A DNA stretch of 64,000 bases from CAWIUB01 sp963839175 (GCA_963839175.1 CAWIUB010000010.1:62001-126000), one strand, 5' to 3'. Shown: positions 18,194-26,814, counted from the stretch's first letter. The notes: generated by a model from the sequence alone, not told the origin. Numbers and translations are program-made.

Positions 18194-19113
18194 CGAGCAA
18201 AGCCTTCGCTACGCGGCCGGGAGTCGGTAAGCGCCAGGTAGGCGTCCTCCAGGCTGGGCGGCCCGACCTGCAGCCCGGCCAGGTCGATCCGGTTCCGGTG
18301 CGCCCAGCCAAGCAGTTCCTCGAGATCCCTGCTGACGTCGCGGGACGGCACCACCAGATCGCCTCGCTCGGCGTCAAGGTGACCAACCAGCGCCGGCGGC
18401 AGGTCGCCGACGGGTGCTCCAACGGGCAGTGGCCAGCGAATGACCGTGGCAGCGCTGCGGGTGCGCAGCTGATCGGGAGTGGCGTCCGCGACGACCCGCC
18501 CGTCGCCGAGCACAATCACCCGGTCGGCGATCTGCTGGGCCTCGTCGAGGTAGTGGCTGGTCATCAGCACCGTGGTCCCGGCCGCGGTGAGGTCCTCGAC
18601 ACTGGCCCACACGCCGCGCCGGACGTGCGGATCCAGCCCGGTCGTCGGTTCGTCCAGGAATAGCAGCTCGGGACGGCCGATCATGCCGAGACCCACATCG
18701 ACCCGACGGCGCTGACCGCCCGAGAGCGACGCGATCCGGGTGTCCGCGTCGGCAGCGAGGTCGATCACCTCCAGCACTTCGGCGACCGACATGGCGCGGG
18801 GATATACCCGAGCGTAGGCACCCAGCACCTCGGCGACAGTGAGCTGCCGATCCAGGCTCGTCGACTGCAGCACCAGCCCGATCCGCGCCCGCCAGGCCCG
18901 GCCACCCCGGCGCGGGTCCACCCCCAGCACCTGCACCACCCCGCTAGTAGGAGCGAGGAATCCCGCCAGGATCTCGGTGATCGTCGTCTTGCCGGCGCCG
19001 TTCGGGCCGAGTAGCGCAACCACCTCTCCCGGTGCGATGTCGAAGCTGACATCGTCGATCGCGATGAACGCGCCGTACTGCTTGCTCAGCTGCGTCACGA
19101 CGATGGCACTCAT
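18190..19113 (-). CDS. ABC-2/DrrA-type ABC transporter ATP-binding protein
   Basis: A 307-residue ATPase with Walker A GPNGAGKTT, Q-loop VLQSTSLDRQLTVAEVL, signature LSGGQRRRVDVGLGM, Walker B LLFLDEPTTGLDP and H-loop MTSHYLDEA, typical of DrrA-like drug exporters. A C-terminal domain of about 80 residues follows, ending in SLEDAYLALT, as in this class. The ATG at 19113 overlaps the stop of the small two-TM protein (ATGA); the long upstream open frame is not homologous. Pairs with the permease at 17360. Confidence 0.92.
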   Translation of the reverse strand: MSAIVVTQLSKQYGAFIAIDDVSFDIAPGEVVALLGPNGAGKTTITEILAGFLAPTSGVVQVLGVDPRRGGRAWRARIGLVLQSTSLDRQLTVAEVLGAYARVYPRAMSVAEVLEVIDLAADADTRIASLSGGQRRRVDVGLGMIGRPELLFLDEPTTGLDPHVRRGVWASVEDLTAAGTTVLMTSHYLDEAQQIADRVIVLGDGRVVADATPDQLRTRSAATVIRWPLPVGAPVGDLPPALVGHLDAERGDLVVPSRDVSRDLEELLGWAHRNRIDLAGLQVGPPSLEDAYLALTDSRPRSEGFAR

Positions 19114-19310
19114 CGATCTTCGCCCGGACGCTGGCGCTCGCCGCCCGCCCCTTGCCAGGCGTTCCAGGCACGGACGCCGGACACGACGAGCACGATCGCT
19201 CCGATCACAGTTATCAGTGGTCGGGCACTGGCCAGCCCGAGTCCCAGCGCCACGATGCCGATGACCGCGCCGACGGCGGGATTCAGCTGGATCCCAAGTA
19301 GCTTCAGCAT
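19110..19310 (-). CDS. Small two-TM protein at the head of the exporter operon
   Basis: A 66-residue protein with two adjacent hydrophobic segments (GAVIGIVALGLGLA and LITVIGAIVLVVSGVRAW) and a charged Glu/Arg tail. AAGGA precedes the ATG. Translational coupling (ATGA) with the ABC ATPase suggests that it belongs to the exporter, perhaps as an accessory or regulatory peptide. No family recognised. Confidence 0.7.
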   Translation of the reverse strand: MLKLLGIQLNPAVGAVIGIVALGLGLASARPLITVIGAIVLVVSGVRAWNAWQGAGGERQRPGEDR

Positions 19311-19378
19311 TTCTTCTTCCTTGTCGTTGGGTCTTTTCGTGTCGAGCGAACAGCCAGGGACGCTCGCCTGACTTTCCG

Positions 19379-19579
19379 TCAGCTGGCCCAGCCATGGGCG
19401 AGCGCCTCGGCGGACTCGGCGGCGGCTCGCGCGTGGCGGGTGTGCGCGGCGTGGGCGATCTTCTCCAGCCAGCGCCAGCGACGGGCGGCGGCCAACGGGC
19501 GGGAGACGCGGTACCGCTCGGCGACCCGCCGAGCCTCCCGCATTCGCTCCCAGGCGAGTGCTTCGTGCAGCGTGTACAT
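19379..19579 (-). CDS. Small helical Arg/Ala-rich protein
   Basis: A 66-residue protein from an ATG at 19579 with AAGGAG seven bases upstream. The sequence is almost wholly amphipathic helix with many Arg, Ala and Trp (MYTLHEALAWERMREARR at the start). It lies between whiB7 and the exporter operon and is probably co-transcribed. I know no function for it. Confidence 0.65.
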   Translation of the reverse strand: MYTLHEALAWERMREARRVAERYRVSRPLAAARRWRWLEKIAHAAHTRHARAAAESAEALAHGWAS

Positions 19580-19616
19580 CTCAATGCTCCTTAACGTTGC
19601 GGTTCTGAGGTGACGG

Positions 19617-19946
19617 TCATGCGGCGATGTCGTTCTTGCGGGGCCGCCCCCGCGGGCGCTTACGGGCCACGACGTGGCCACGCTCGAAGATCTGGCCGCC
19701 CCAGACGCCCCAGGGTTCGCGGCGGCTGATCGCCCCGGCCAGGCAGCCGACCCTGGTCGGGCAGCCCGCGCAGAACTCCTTCGCCCGCTCGAGGTGTGCT
19801 GGCGTGTCGGCGAACCACAGATCCGGGTCTTGCACCCGGCAGGGCAGATCCGCAGGGCTACGTCGCGAAATCGGGTCGACTACGGGCCCGAGCACTGCAG
19901 GTGCGCCGGCCACCGAGCTCGGCTCGGTTGGGCAGCTGGTCAACAT
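19617..19946 (-). CDS. whiB7: WhiB7-type iron-sulfur regulator
   Basis: A 109-residue WhiB-family protein. It has four Cys for the [4Fe-4S] cluster (36, 59, 62, 68; pattern C-x22-C-x2-C-x5-C), the sigma-factor-contact turn EPWGVWGG (77-84) and a C-terminal AT-hook (RPRGRPRK, about 97-104). The AT-hook is diagnostic of WhiB7, which activates intrinsic antibiotic-resistance genes together with the housekeeping sigma factor. A strong AAGGAGG lies eight bases before the ATG at 19946; the longer frame upstream is leader. It lies just upstream of a double ABC exporter, a plausible target. Confidence 0.92.
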   Translation of the reverse strand: MLTSCPTEPSSVAGAPAVLGPVVDPISRRSPADLPCRVQDPDLWFADTPAHLERAKEFCAGCPTRVGCLAGAISRREPWGVWGGQIFERGHVVARKRPRGRPRKNDIAA

Positions 19947-20021
19947 CTCGCTCGCCTCCTTCCTCGCTGCGAGACTCGGTGGTCTCGTTCGGCAAGGACG
20001 GTATGAGCAGACAGCTGCCAT

Positions 20022-20093
20022 GGGCGTCACCCAAAGGTGCACATGCCAGGTGGAATCTCGCGCAGCCGAGCGCAGGCACGAAGGTGCCGTCGG
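20022..20093 (+). repeat. Copy A of a 71-72 bp inverted repeat bracketing the luxR gene
   Basis: The block begins GGGCGTCACCC and contains AAGGTGCACA, GGTGGAATCT and AAGGTGCCGTCGG. Copy B (22979-23049, opposite strand) carries the same blocks at the same spacing apart from one base. Copy A lies in the 166-bp gap between the luxR stop and the whiB7 start, about 75-150 bp upstream of whiB7, so it could be a binding site for the LuxR protein. A mobile-element end is the alternative. Confidence 0.75.
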
Positions 20094-20112
20094 CCTGACG
20101 GCGCGTGTCGCG

Positions 20113-22875
20113 CTAGCCGATCAGGCCCAGCTGCCGTGCCCGGGCGACGGCCTCGGTGCGGTTTACGGCGCCGAGCTTGTCGAGGACATGGCTGACGTGC
20201 TTCTTGACGGTGTCCAGGGTGACCACGAGCTCTTCGGCTATCCGCTGGTTCGAGCTGCCTGCGGCCAGCAGCGCCAGTACCTCCAGCTCGCGGGTGGTCA
20301 ACGGTTCGACCAGGCCCGGGACCTTCTGTCCTGAGCGACGCGTGTCCTGTCGTACGTCGAATGCTCGCAGCAGCCCTGCCAGGCAATCGAGCGGAACCGC
20401 CGCGGCGACCTGCCCGGTTCGCGCAGCGGCGACCAGCCGGCTGAGCAGGGCGGCCATCGGTTCGCCTTCGTCGACGAAGACCCGGACGTAACCTTCGGGA
20501 CAGGCGAGTGTGAGCGCCTCGGCCAGGGCGGTCAGCGCGGCGGCTTCGTCGCCGCTGGCCACCAGCGCCAGCGCCTGCAGCACGCGTACCCCGATAACGC
20601 TGCCCGTCCGGCCCTGTGCCGTCGCGGCAGCCAGCAGCCGCTCCAGCAGCGCCAGCGCCCGGTCCGGAATGTCTTGGGCGAGAAGCACCCGAGCCAGCAC
20701 CAAGTACTCCGGCTCCTTCGGGTAGCTCAATTCATCGTCCGCGCCGAGGCCGCACTGCTGTGTCCAACGCGCGGCCGCGGCGACGTCGCCCTGGGCCAAC
20801 AGCAGCCGGGCCCGCTGCGCGGGGACCGGGTTGAGCAGCCCGGCCACGCCGGGTCCGGGCGCCACTTGCTCGGCCTCGTCGATAGCGTCCAGCGCCCCGA
20901 CCTGATCAGTTCTTGCCTGCCGGACCCGCGCCAGCGTCGCCAGGCCGGTAGCCAGCGGCTGGGTGTAGGCGAGCTGCCGGCACAACCTGACGCCGTCGGT
21001 GGCGTGCCGCAGGGCGGCATCCAGGTCGCCTCGTTCATACAGCACCTCGGCCATGCCCACCTGCGGCATGCCGGCTGCCGGCAGTGGGCGGCCGGACTCC
21101 GTGCCGATCTCGAGCGCCTGCTGGTAAGCGTCGAGCGCTGCGTCCAGACGCCCTTGCGCGCGCTGCACCTGGCCGAGGTCGCAAGCGCAGCGAACGGCAA
21201 GATAGGGATCGCCGGCCGCGCGATACTCGGCGACCACCCCGAAGAGGCAGTGCTCGGCTGGCACCAGACGACCTTGTAGCCAATCTCCTACGGCGCCGTA
21301 CCACTCGACGTGGATCCGCAACGCCGCGTCGTCCTCGGTCAAGTGCGCCTTGGCCCGGTGAGCGAGTGCGACCATCTGCTTGCCGTCCCCACGCCGCCGG
21401 GCGATATCGGCGCGTGCGAGGGCGATCGCTGCGGGCACGTTGGCCACCCGACTCGCCGCGCGACCGACCGACGGCTGGATGGGCTCATCGCCGCAGGCCG
21501 TTAAGGCATGCTCGGCAGCCGCGAGCAACGACTCGGCCTCGGCCACGCGGCCCCCGACGAGTGCCCAGACGGCTTGGATGAGGCGCAGCCGGGGCCGGGC
21601 GCTGATCAGCTCTGCGGGCAGCGCCTGCAGCCACTTGTCGACCGTCCCGCCTTCGACGCGCTGTAACTGCGCGTCGAAATGCCGCTCGATCAGCCGGGCC
21701 GCCCACACCGGATCACCAGCGGCCAACGCGTGGCGGATCGTTTCGTCGACCAGTCCGTGACGTTCGCACCAGGTCGCGGCGGCATGATGCAGCGCAGGCA
21801 CCCGGTCGGGCTGTTCTTGCTGCAGGCGGGCGCGCAGCAGGTCAGCAAACAGTTGGTGATAACGCCACCAGCCGCGCACCTCATCCAACGGCACCAGGAA
21901 CAGGCCGGCGGTCTCGATCGCCTCGAGCGTCGTCTGGCTGTCGGTCCGCCCGGTGATCGCATCGCACAACCGGCCGCTGAGTCGCTCCAATACCGAGGTC
22001 TGCAGCAGGAACCCACGCACCTGCTCGGTTTGCTGGCCCAACACCTCCTCGGTCAGGTAGTCCAGCACGAACCGCTGGCTGCCGCTGAAGGACGCGACGA
22101 ACGCGGCCACGTCTGCCTGCCCTCGCAGCGACAACGCGGCCAATTGCAGCCCGGCACCCCACCCTTCGGTGCGGGCCGTCAACGCCGCCGCAGCCGCGTC
22201 GGGCAGGTCGCGCCCGACCGCCTCGCGCAGCAGGGCCGCCGCCTCGTCCGCCGCGAACCTCAGGTCCGCCGCGCGCAGCTCCGCCAGCTGCCCTCGGGCG
22301 CGCAGCCGAGCCAGCGCCAGCGGCGGGTCCATCCGGCTCGCCAGCAGGACGTGCAGTGCCGGCGGCCGGTGATCGAGCAGGAACATCAGCGAGGCATGGA
22401 CCGACTGGGCGTCGATCAGGTGGTAGTCGTCGAGGATCAGCACCGTCTCGGCCTCACCCGGTTGTGTCGCCAGCTCATTGATCAGCGCCGTCACCAAGCC
22501 CTCCAAGGACGGCGGCGCGGCCGACCCAAACGACGGGGCGACCCGCCGAGCGATCCCCGGCTGCAGCTGATCCAGCGCCGTGGCGGCATGACGCCAGAAC
22601 CGGGTCAGGTCGTTGTCGCCGGTATCCAGCGACAGCCAGGCGACCGGCCGCTTGCCGCGCCGGGCCCAGTCTGCCAACAGCGCCGTCTTCCCGAACCCGG
22701 CCGGCGCGCACACCAGCACGAGCCCGCGAGCCAGCCCCTCGTCAAGCCCTTCGACCAGCCGCGGGCGCGGGACGAAGACCGGCTGCAGATGAGGCACGTG
22801 CAGCTTGGTGGCCAGCAAGACGTCCCGCTCCGACGCGGCAACCTCAGATGGGGGCATCGCGGGCGACTTAGCCAT
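20113..22875 (-). CDS. MalT-like LuxR-family transcriptional regulator (LAL type)
   Basis: A 920-residue regulator with the MalT layout. An STAND/AP-ATPase domain has Walker A APAGFGKTA (57-65) and sensor region VLILDDYHLID (about 166-176). A long TPR-like helical repeat region follows (about 350-800), and a C-terminal LuxR HTH (TTRELEVLALLAAGSSNQ, then IAEELVVTLDTVKKHVSHV). Such proteins bind a small inducer and ATP and then activate transcription. It lies upstream of whiB7 on the same strand with a 166-bp gap that holds repeat copy A. Inducer and targets unknown; whiB7 and the exporter operon are candidates. Confidence 0.9.
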   Translation of the reverse strand: MAKSPAMPPSEVAASERDVLLATKLHVPHLQPVFVPRPRLVEGLDEGLARGLVLVCAPAGFGKTALLADWARRGKRPVAWLSLDTGDNDLTRFWRHAATALDQLQPGIARRVAPSFGSAAPPSLEGLVTALINELATQPGEAETVLILDDYHLIDAQSVHASLMFLLDHRPPALHVLLASRMDPPLALARLRARGQLAELRAADLRFAADEAAALLREAVGRDLPDAAAAALTARTEGWGAGLQLAALSLRGQADVAAFVASFSGSQRFVLDYLTEEVLGQQTEQVRGFLLQTSVLERLSGRLCDAITGRTDSQTTLEAIETAGLFLVPLDEVRGWWRYHQLFADLLRARLQQEQPDRVPALHHAAATWCERHGLVDETIRHALAAGDPVWAARLIERHFDAQLQRVEGGTVDKWLQALPAELISARPRLRLIQAVWALVGGRVAEAESLLAAAEHALTACGDEPIQPSVGRAASRVANVPAAIALARADIARRRGDGKQMVALAHRAKAHLTEDDAALRIHVEWYGAVGDWLQGRLVPAEHCLFGVVAEYRAAGDPYLAVRCACDLGQVQRAQGRLDAALDAYQQALEIGTESGRPLPAAGMPQVGMAEVLYERGDLDAALRHATDGVRLCRQLAYTQPLATGLATLARVRQARTDQVGALDAIDEAEQVAPGPGVAGLLNPVPAQRARLLLAQGDVAAAARWTQQCGLGADDELSYPKEPEYLVLARVLLAQDIPDRALALLERLLAAATAQGRTGSVIGVRVLQALALVASGDEAAALTALAEALTLACPEGYVRVFVDEGEPMAALLSRLVAAARTGQVAAAVPLDCLAGLLRAFDVRQDTRRSGQKVPGLVEPLTTRELEVLALLAAGSSNQRIAEELVVTLDTVKKHVSHVLDKLGAVNRTEAVARARQLGLIG

Positions 22876-22978
22876 AGGCGACCCACTCGCTCAGCGGGTC
22901 CAGCGGTGATCCGTCTCGTAGCTGGATGAGCCCAACTGTAGTGCTGTTGCTCAACGAACAGACACCGAGCCAGGCGAT

Positions 22979-23049
22979 CCGGCGGCACCTTGGTGCCGGA
23001 TGACGCCACGGCAGATTCCACCCCAGGTGTGCACCTTCGGGTGACGCCC
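22979..23049 (-). repeat. Copy B of the inverted repeat bracketing the luxR gene
   Basis: Read on the minus strand it begins GGGCGTCACCC and contains GAAGGTGCACA, GGTGGAATCT and AAGGTGCCGCCGG, matching copy A at 20022-20093. It lies about 105-175 bp upstream of the luxR start, inside its probable promoter region. Confidence 0.75.
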
Positions 23050-23168
23050 GAGCCGGGAACCATTCGTAGCGTCCCGAGTGACATGAACGCACACGACCCG
23101 GAGGCACCGCAATGGCTGCTCTGGGCCGAGCCCGGTTCACGATTGACCCGGAAGCAGGCGAGCGAACG

Positions 23169-23260
23169 TGAGCGACACGGAATCGCCAGCGCGATACGAG
23201 ATCCGCGTCGACGGTGCGCTCGACGACCGGCGGGGGCTGGCCGAGTGCGGCGTGCGGTGA
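23169..23260 (+). pseudogene. Possible truncated start of a small conserved actinobacterial gene
   Basis: From GTG 23169 the frame reads SPARYEIRVDGALDDR before losing resemblance and stopping after 30 codons. The beginning looks like the N-terminus of small actinobacterial proteins that start with a YEVRVEG-type strand and continue with a WAAWFDGL segment, which is absent here. Weak evidence. Confidence 0.3.
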
Positions 23261-23288
23261 CCGGTCACCGCGAAAGGACGGCGTGGAT

Positions 23289-24329
23289 ATGAGGAGCTAC
23301 GGGGTCAACTACGACACGGGCCAGCTGGTCAACGGGCGCTCCACCCGCTCCACCTTCGACGGCGATGTGGCGCGCCGCGAGCTGGAGATCATCGCATCGG
23401 ACCTGCACGCCACTGCGGTCCGGGTCATCGGCGACGACCCGCAGCGGCTGGCGGCGGCCGGCGGCCACGCGCTGGACGCGGGACTGGAGCTGTGGTTCGC
23501 CCCGACCGCATACGACGTTCAGCCCGACACGCTCGTCGAGCACCTCCTCGAATGTGCACATCGAGCCGAGCAGCTTCGCCGTAGCGCCGGCAGCGAGGTG
23601 GTGCTCGTGCTGGGCAGCGAGATGTCGCTGTCCTGCTCGGGTTTCATCCCCGGGGACGGCCTGACGGGGCGGCTGGCCACGATGACCGACCCGAGAACCT
23701 GGAGCACCCCGGAGGGCCTGGCCGCGCTAGCCGAAGGCAGCGAGCGGGCGCGGGCCACGCACCGCGAGATCGCCGCCCGGGCACGGGCCGCATTCGGCGG
23801 CCCGATCACCTACGCCGCCGGCGCCTGGGAGGACGTGGAGTGGGATCTGTTCGACCTCGTCTCCGTCGACGCTTACCGCGACGCGCAGAACGCGGCGACC
23901 TACCGCGAGCAGTTGCGCGCCTATCACCGGTTCGGCAAGCCGGTCGCGGTTACCGAATTCGGCTGCTGCGCCTACCGCGGCGCCGCCGAGCGCGGCGGGG
24001 CGGGCTGGATGATCATCGACCGAGACGCCGACCCAGCGGCGCTCAACGGCAAGTATCAGCGAGACGAGGACGAACAGGTCCGGTACCTGCGCGAACTTCT
24101 CGCCGTTTTCGAGACCGAGAACATCGACTCCGCGTTCTGGTTCGGCTTTGCCGGCTTCGAACTCCCCCACCGGTCAGGCGACCCGCGTCACGACCTGGAC
24201 CTCGCCTCTTACGGTTTGGTCGCCGTCCTCGAGGATGGCGCCGGCACGACCTATCCAGACATGAGCTGGACACCGAAACCCGCCTTCCACGCCTTGGCCG
24301 CCTACCTGCACGCACGCGCGTCAGCATGA
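23289..24329 (+). CDS. TIM-barrel glycoside-hydrolase-like protein
   Basis: About 346 residues, resembling GH5-like TIM-barrel hydrolases found in actinobacteria under 'abortive infection' or cellulase labels. Candidate catalytic acids are the Glu of LVLGSEMSLSC (end of strand 4) and the Glu of VAVTEFGCC (strand 7). The N-terminal YGVNYDTG and a closing region with SAFWFGFAGFEL also fit a barrel. It has no signal peptide, so it is likely cytoplasmic. AAAGGA lies ten bases before the ATG; a GTG two codons earlier is better spaced and may be the real start. Substrate unknown; any defence role is unproven. Confidence 0.65.
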   Translation: MRSYGVNYDTGQLVNGRSTRSTFDGDVARRELEIIASDLHATAVRVIGDDPQRLAAAGGHALDAGLELWFAPTAYDVQPDTLVEHLLECAHRAEQLRRSAGSEVVLVLGSEMSLSCSGFIPGDGLTGRLATMTDPRTWSTPEGLAALAEGSERARATHREIAARARAAFGGPITYAAGAWEDVEWDLFDLVSVDAYRDAQNAATYREQLRAYHRFGKPVAVTEFGCCAYRGAAERGGAGWMIIDRDADPAALNGKYQRDEDEQVRYLRELLAVFETENIDSAFWFGFAGFELPHRSGDPRHDLDLASYGLVAVLEDGAGTTYPDMSWTPKPAFHALAAYLHARASA

Positions 24330-24373
24330 CCCGATTCTCGAGTACCACCGGTCACAACCGATAATGGACGCGG

Positions 24374-26044
24374 CTAACCGGCTGCGAGTGGGCGGTAACG
24401 GGGCTCCCAGACCAGGTTGCGAGCGGCGGCATACCAGTCGTCGGATTGGACGCGCGCGACGCCGTCGGCGAGGGCCGCGGCGGCGACTGGTCCAGCAACG
24501 GCCAGCGAGACCGCACGCAGGTCCGCGACCTGGGGCAGCAGGGGTGCTCCGGGGGCGGACACCTCGACCAGGTCGGCGATCGCTTGCGCTGCGGCGGCGA
24601 TCATGGTGTCGGTGACCAGGCGGGCGCGGCTGGCGATAATGCCGAGGCCCAAGCCGGGAAACACCAGGGCGTTGTTGGCCTGGGCTATCACGTAGGTCGT
24701 CCGATCGTGGGTGACCGGCGGGAACGGGCTGCCGGTGGCGACAAGGGAACGGCCGTTGGTCCACGCGATGAGATCTTCTGGGCGCGCTTCACACAGCGAT
24801 GTCGGGTTGGACAGGGCCAGGATGATCGGCCGGTCGGTGTGGGCAGCCATCTCGCGGATCACGTCGGCGGTGAAAGCGCCGGGCACGGTGGAGGTGCCTA
24901 CCAAGATCGTCGGGTGCACGTGTCGGACGACGTCGAACAAGGTGGTACCACCCCAGTCGGCGACCTCGGCCGCAGGCCGGGCGTAGCGACGCTGGAAGTC
25001 GCGCAGCCGCGAATCTCTGTCGAGGAGCAGACCCTGCGCGCCGAGGCACCAGAACTGCTTCACCGCCTCCTCGCAGGCGGTCCCATCGCGAACCATCGCG
25101 GCCAAGATCTCGTCAGCGATGCCGACCCCGGCGGTGCCCGCGCCAAAGACCACCACCCGATGCTCGGCCAGCGGAATACCGCTGGCACCCACCCCGCCAA
25201 GCACCGCCGCCAAGGCCACCGCGCCGGTGCCCTGGATATCGTCGTTGAACGTGCACACCGTGCCGCGGTGCCGTTCCAGGATGCTCCGGGCGTTGTCGGT
25301 GCCGAAATCCTCCCAATGCAGCAGCGCATTCGGGAACTGCCTGCTGACCTCGGCGACGAACGCGTCGACGAACGCGGCGTAGCGTTCCCCGCGTTCCCGC
25401 GGATGCCGGTTGCCGATGTAGAGCGGGTCCTGCAACAGCTGCTCGTTGTCGGTGCCGACGTCGAGCATGATCGGGATAACTCGATCCGGATCGATCCCTG
25501 CCGCCGCGGTGTACAGAGCGAGCTTCCCCACCGCAATGCCCATCCCGCCCGCTCCCCAGTCGCCGATACCGAGGATGCCTTCGGCATCGGTCACGACGAC
25601 GATGTCGACCTCGCTCGCACCGAGCCCGAAGTTGCGCAACGCTTCGTCGATCGCCTTCGGCTCGTCGATCGACAGATACACCCCACCTGGGCGACGGAAC
25701 TCGCGGCTGTAGTGCTGGATCACCTCACCGACCGTCGGCGTGTACACGATCGGCAGCATCTCGGTCAGATGGTCCGTAAGTAGCCGGTAATACAACACCT
25801 CGTTGCGGTTCTGCAGATTCGCCAAGAACATCGCCTTGGCGACGTCCCCGGCCTGGTTGACGTACTGGCCATAGCTGCGCTGAGCCTGCTCCTCCAGCGT
25901 CAGCACAGCTGGCGGCAACAGTCCCGTCAATCCAAGCGCGCGTCGCTCCTCCGGTGGAAACCCGGTTCCCTTGTTCAGCGCCGGATGCCGCAACACATCC
26001 CGCCCACGGCTCGACGTGACTCGGCCCTCGTCACCGGCATCCAC
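24374..26044 (-). CDS. NAD-dependent malic enzyme
   Basis: A 556-residue enzyme that oxidatively decarboxylates malate to pyruvate. It has the large-subunit malic-enzyme layout: N-terminal domain with MLPIVYTPTVGEVIQ, active-site GDWGAGGMGIAVGKLALY, metal-binding EDFGTDNA and FNDDIQGTG, and the NAD-binding GAGTAGVG. Its length (550-570) is typical of the NAD-type family (MaeA). The GTG at 26044 has GAGGAG eight bases upstream. It begins 12 bp after the DUF2218 stop, so the two are probably co-transcribed. A decayed C4-dicarboxylate-type response regulator lies 1.4 kb upstream. Confidence 0.93.
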   Translation of the reverse strand: MDAGDEGRVTSSRGRDVLRHPALNKGTGFPPEERRALGLTGLLPPAVLTLEEQAQRSYGQYVNQAGDVAKAMFLANLQNRNEVLYYRLLTDHLTEMLPIVYTPTVGEVIQHYSREFRRPGGVYLSIDEPKAIDEALRNFGLGASEVDIVVVTDAEGILGIGDWGAGGMGIAVGKLALYTAAAGIDPDRVIPIMLDVGTDNEQLLQDPLYIGNRHPRERGERYAAFVDAFVAEVSRQFPNALLHWEDFGTDNARSILERHRGTVCTFNDDIQGTGAVALAAVLGGVGASGIPLAEHRVVVFGAGTAGVGIADEILAAMVRDGTACEEAVKQFWCLGAQGLLLDRDSRLRDFQRRYARPAAEVADWGGTTLFDVVRHVHPTILVGTSTVPGAFTADVIREMAAHTDRPIILALSNPTSLCEARPEDLIAWTNGRSLVATGSPFPPVTHDRTTYVIAQANNALVFPGLGLGIIASRARLVTDTMIAAAAQAIADLVEVSAPGAPLLPQVADLRAVSLAVAGPVAAAALADGVARVQSDDWYAAARNLVWEPRYRPLAAG

Positions 26045-26056
26045 AGCAACGACTCC

Positions 26057-26365
26057 TCACGTGTCGCCGGGGAAGCGCTGCATGGTTCCTTCGCTTCCAT
26101 CGGAGCGGGTCCACCGAACCAGGAGTTCGACGCGGGCTCCGAACCTGGCGAGGTGACGCCCCACAACGTCCTCCAATCGAGCGAGTCGTTCCGACTCCGC
26201 CTGGACCCGGATCTCCAAGGACGCTGGCGTCGCCGACAAGCGTGCTGAGCCGTACTCGAAGCGCAGCCTGCCACAACCACTCGCCTCGTCCCACTGCGAC
26301 TCGGCTCGCCGACCGAGGTGGGCGGCAAGTTGCTTGGCGTAGCGATGTGCCCGGTCCGTTTGCAC
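26057..26365 (-). CDS. DUF2218-family protein, 5' end possibly lost
   Basis: About 102 residues matching DUF2218: RAHRYAKQLAAHLGRRAE, then LARLEDVVGRHLARFG and ELLVRWTR near the end. Homology continues a few codons upstream of the GTG at 26365 (STASV precedes VQTD) but no start codon or ribosome-binding site is found there. The native start therefore seems to have been removed at about 26375-26385, exactly where a truncated antitoxin gene begins on the other strand. The remaining protein may still be made from the GTG or from read-through. Confidence 0.7.
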   Translation of the reverse strand: MQTDRAHRYAKQLAAHLGRRAESQWDEASGCGRLRFEYGSARLSATPASLEIRVQAESERLARLEDVVGRHLARFGARVELLVRWTRSDGSEGTMQRFPGDT

Positions 26366-26551
26366 GGATGCCGTGCTGACGGCCGAGTCGGCGTCGACGA
26401 ATGGGAGTCGATCCAAGAAACGCTGTTCTGGCTCTCCCAGCCGGGCATCCGCGAGGACCTGGCCCAAGCCCGCGAAGACGTCGCTGTGGGACGCACCTAC
26501 AGCGAGGAGCAAATCCGCGCCGAGTTCGGCGTCCCAAAGCCCAGCCAGTGA
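26318..26551 (+). pseudogene. Phd/YefM-type antitoxin lacking its N-terminal DNA-binding part
   Basis: The last 50 or so codons are a good antitoxin C-terminus: VDEWESIQETLFWL, then GIREDLAQAREDVAVG and EEQIRAEFGV. The N-terminal Phd domain (about 40 residues with the DNA-binding fold) is absent; upstream codons are antisense to the DUF2218 gene. A GTG at 26318 could still start a 77-residue hybrid. It overlaps the toxin by four bases (GTGA), as in intact modules. Confidence 0.6.
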
Positions 26552-26814
26552 CCTACCACGTCGTCTTCTCCGCGGTTGCCCGCCGGGACCTTCGCCGAGT
26601 GCCGCCGCGGATCGTGCCGGCAATCGTGGAGTTCATCTACGGCGACCTGGCCGCTGAACCGCGCCGGGTCGGGACAGCTTTGGAGCGTGATCTTGAAGGG
26701 GCCTATGGCGCACGCCGCGGGCCATACCGCGTTCTTTACGATCTAAACGACGACGCCCGCACGGTGCAGATTCTGCGGATCGACCACCGCAGCGACGTCT
26801 ATCGGCCGCGATAG
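26548..26814 (+). CDS. RelE/ParE-family toxin
   Basis: An 88-residue protein of the RelE superfamily, ribosome-dependent mRNA interferases or gyrase inhibitors: VVFSAVARRDLRRVPPR, central LERDLEGAYGARRGPYRVLY and C-terminal ILRIDHRSDVY, with the basic residues and terminal strand typical of RelE. It appears full length. The GTG start is coupled to the truncated antitoxin, whose own promoter and DNA-binding domain are missing, so expression is uncertain. Confidence 0.8.
   Translation: MTYHVVFSAVARRDLRRVPPRIVPAIVEFIYGDLAAEPRRVGTALERDLEGAYGARRGPYRVLYDLNDDARTVQILRIDHRSDVYRPR

Larger units (their letters stand above)
22876..23288. other. Intergenic region upstream of luxR and the GH-like gene
   Basis: About 410 bp between two divergent genes. 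It holds repeat copy B (22979-23049), a possible gene remnant (23169-23260) and presumably both promoters. Nothing else was recognised. Confidence 0.6.

Noticed and set aside
19947..20021. A regulatory upstream ORF or attenuator in the whiB7 leader
   Set aside because: Known for other whiB7 genes, but I could not define a leader peptide and terminator here by eye.
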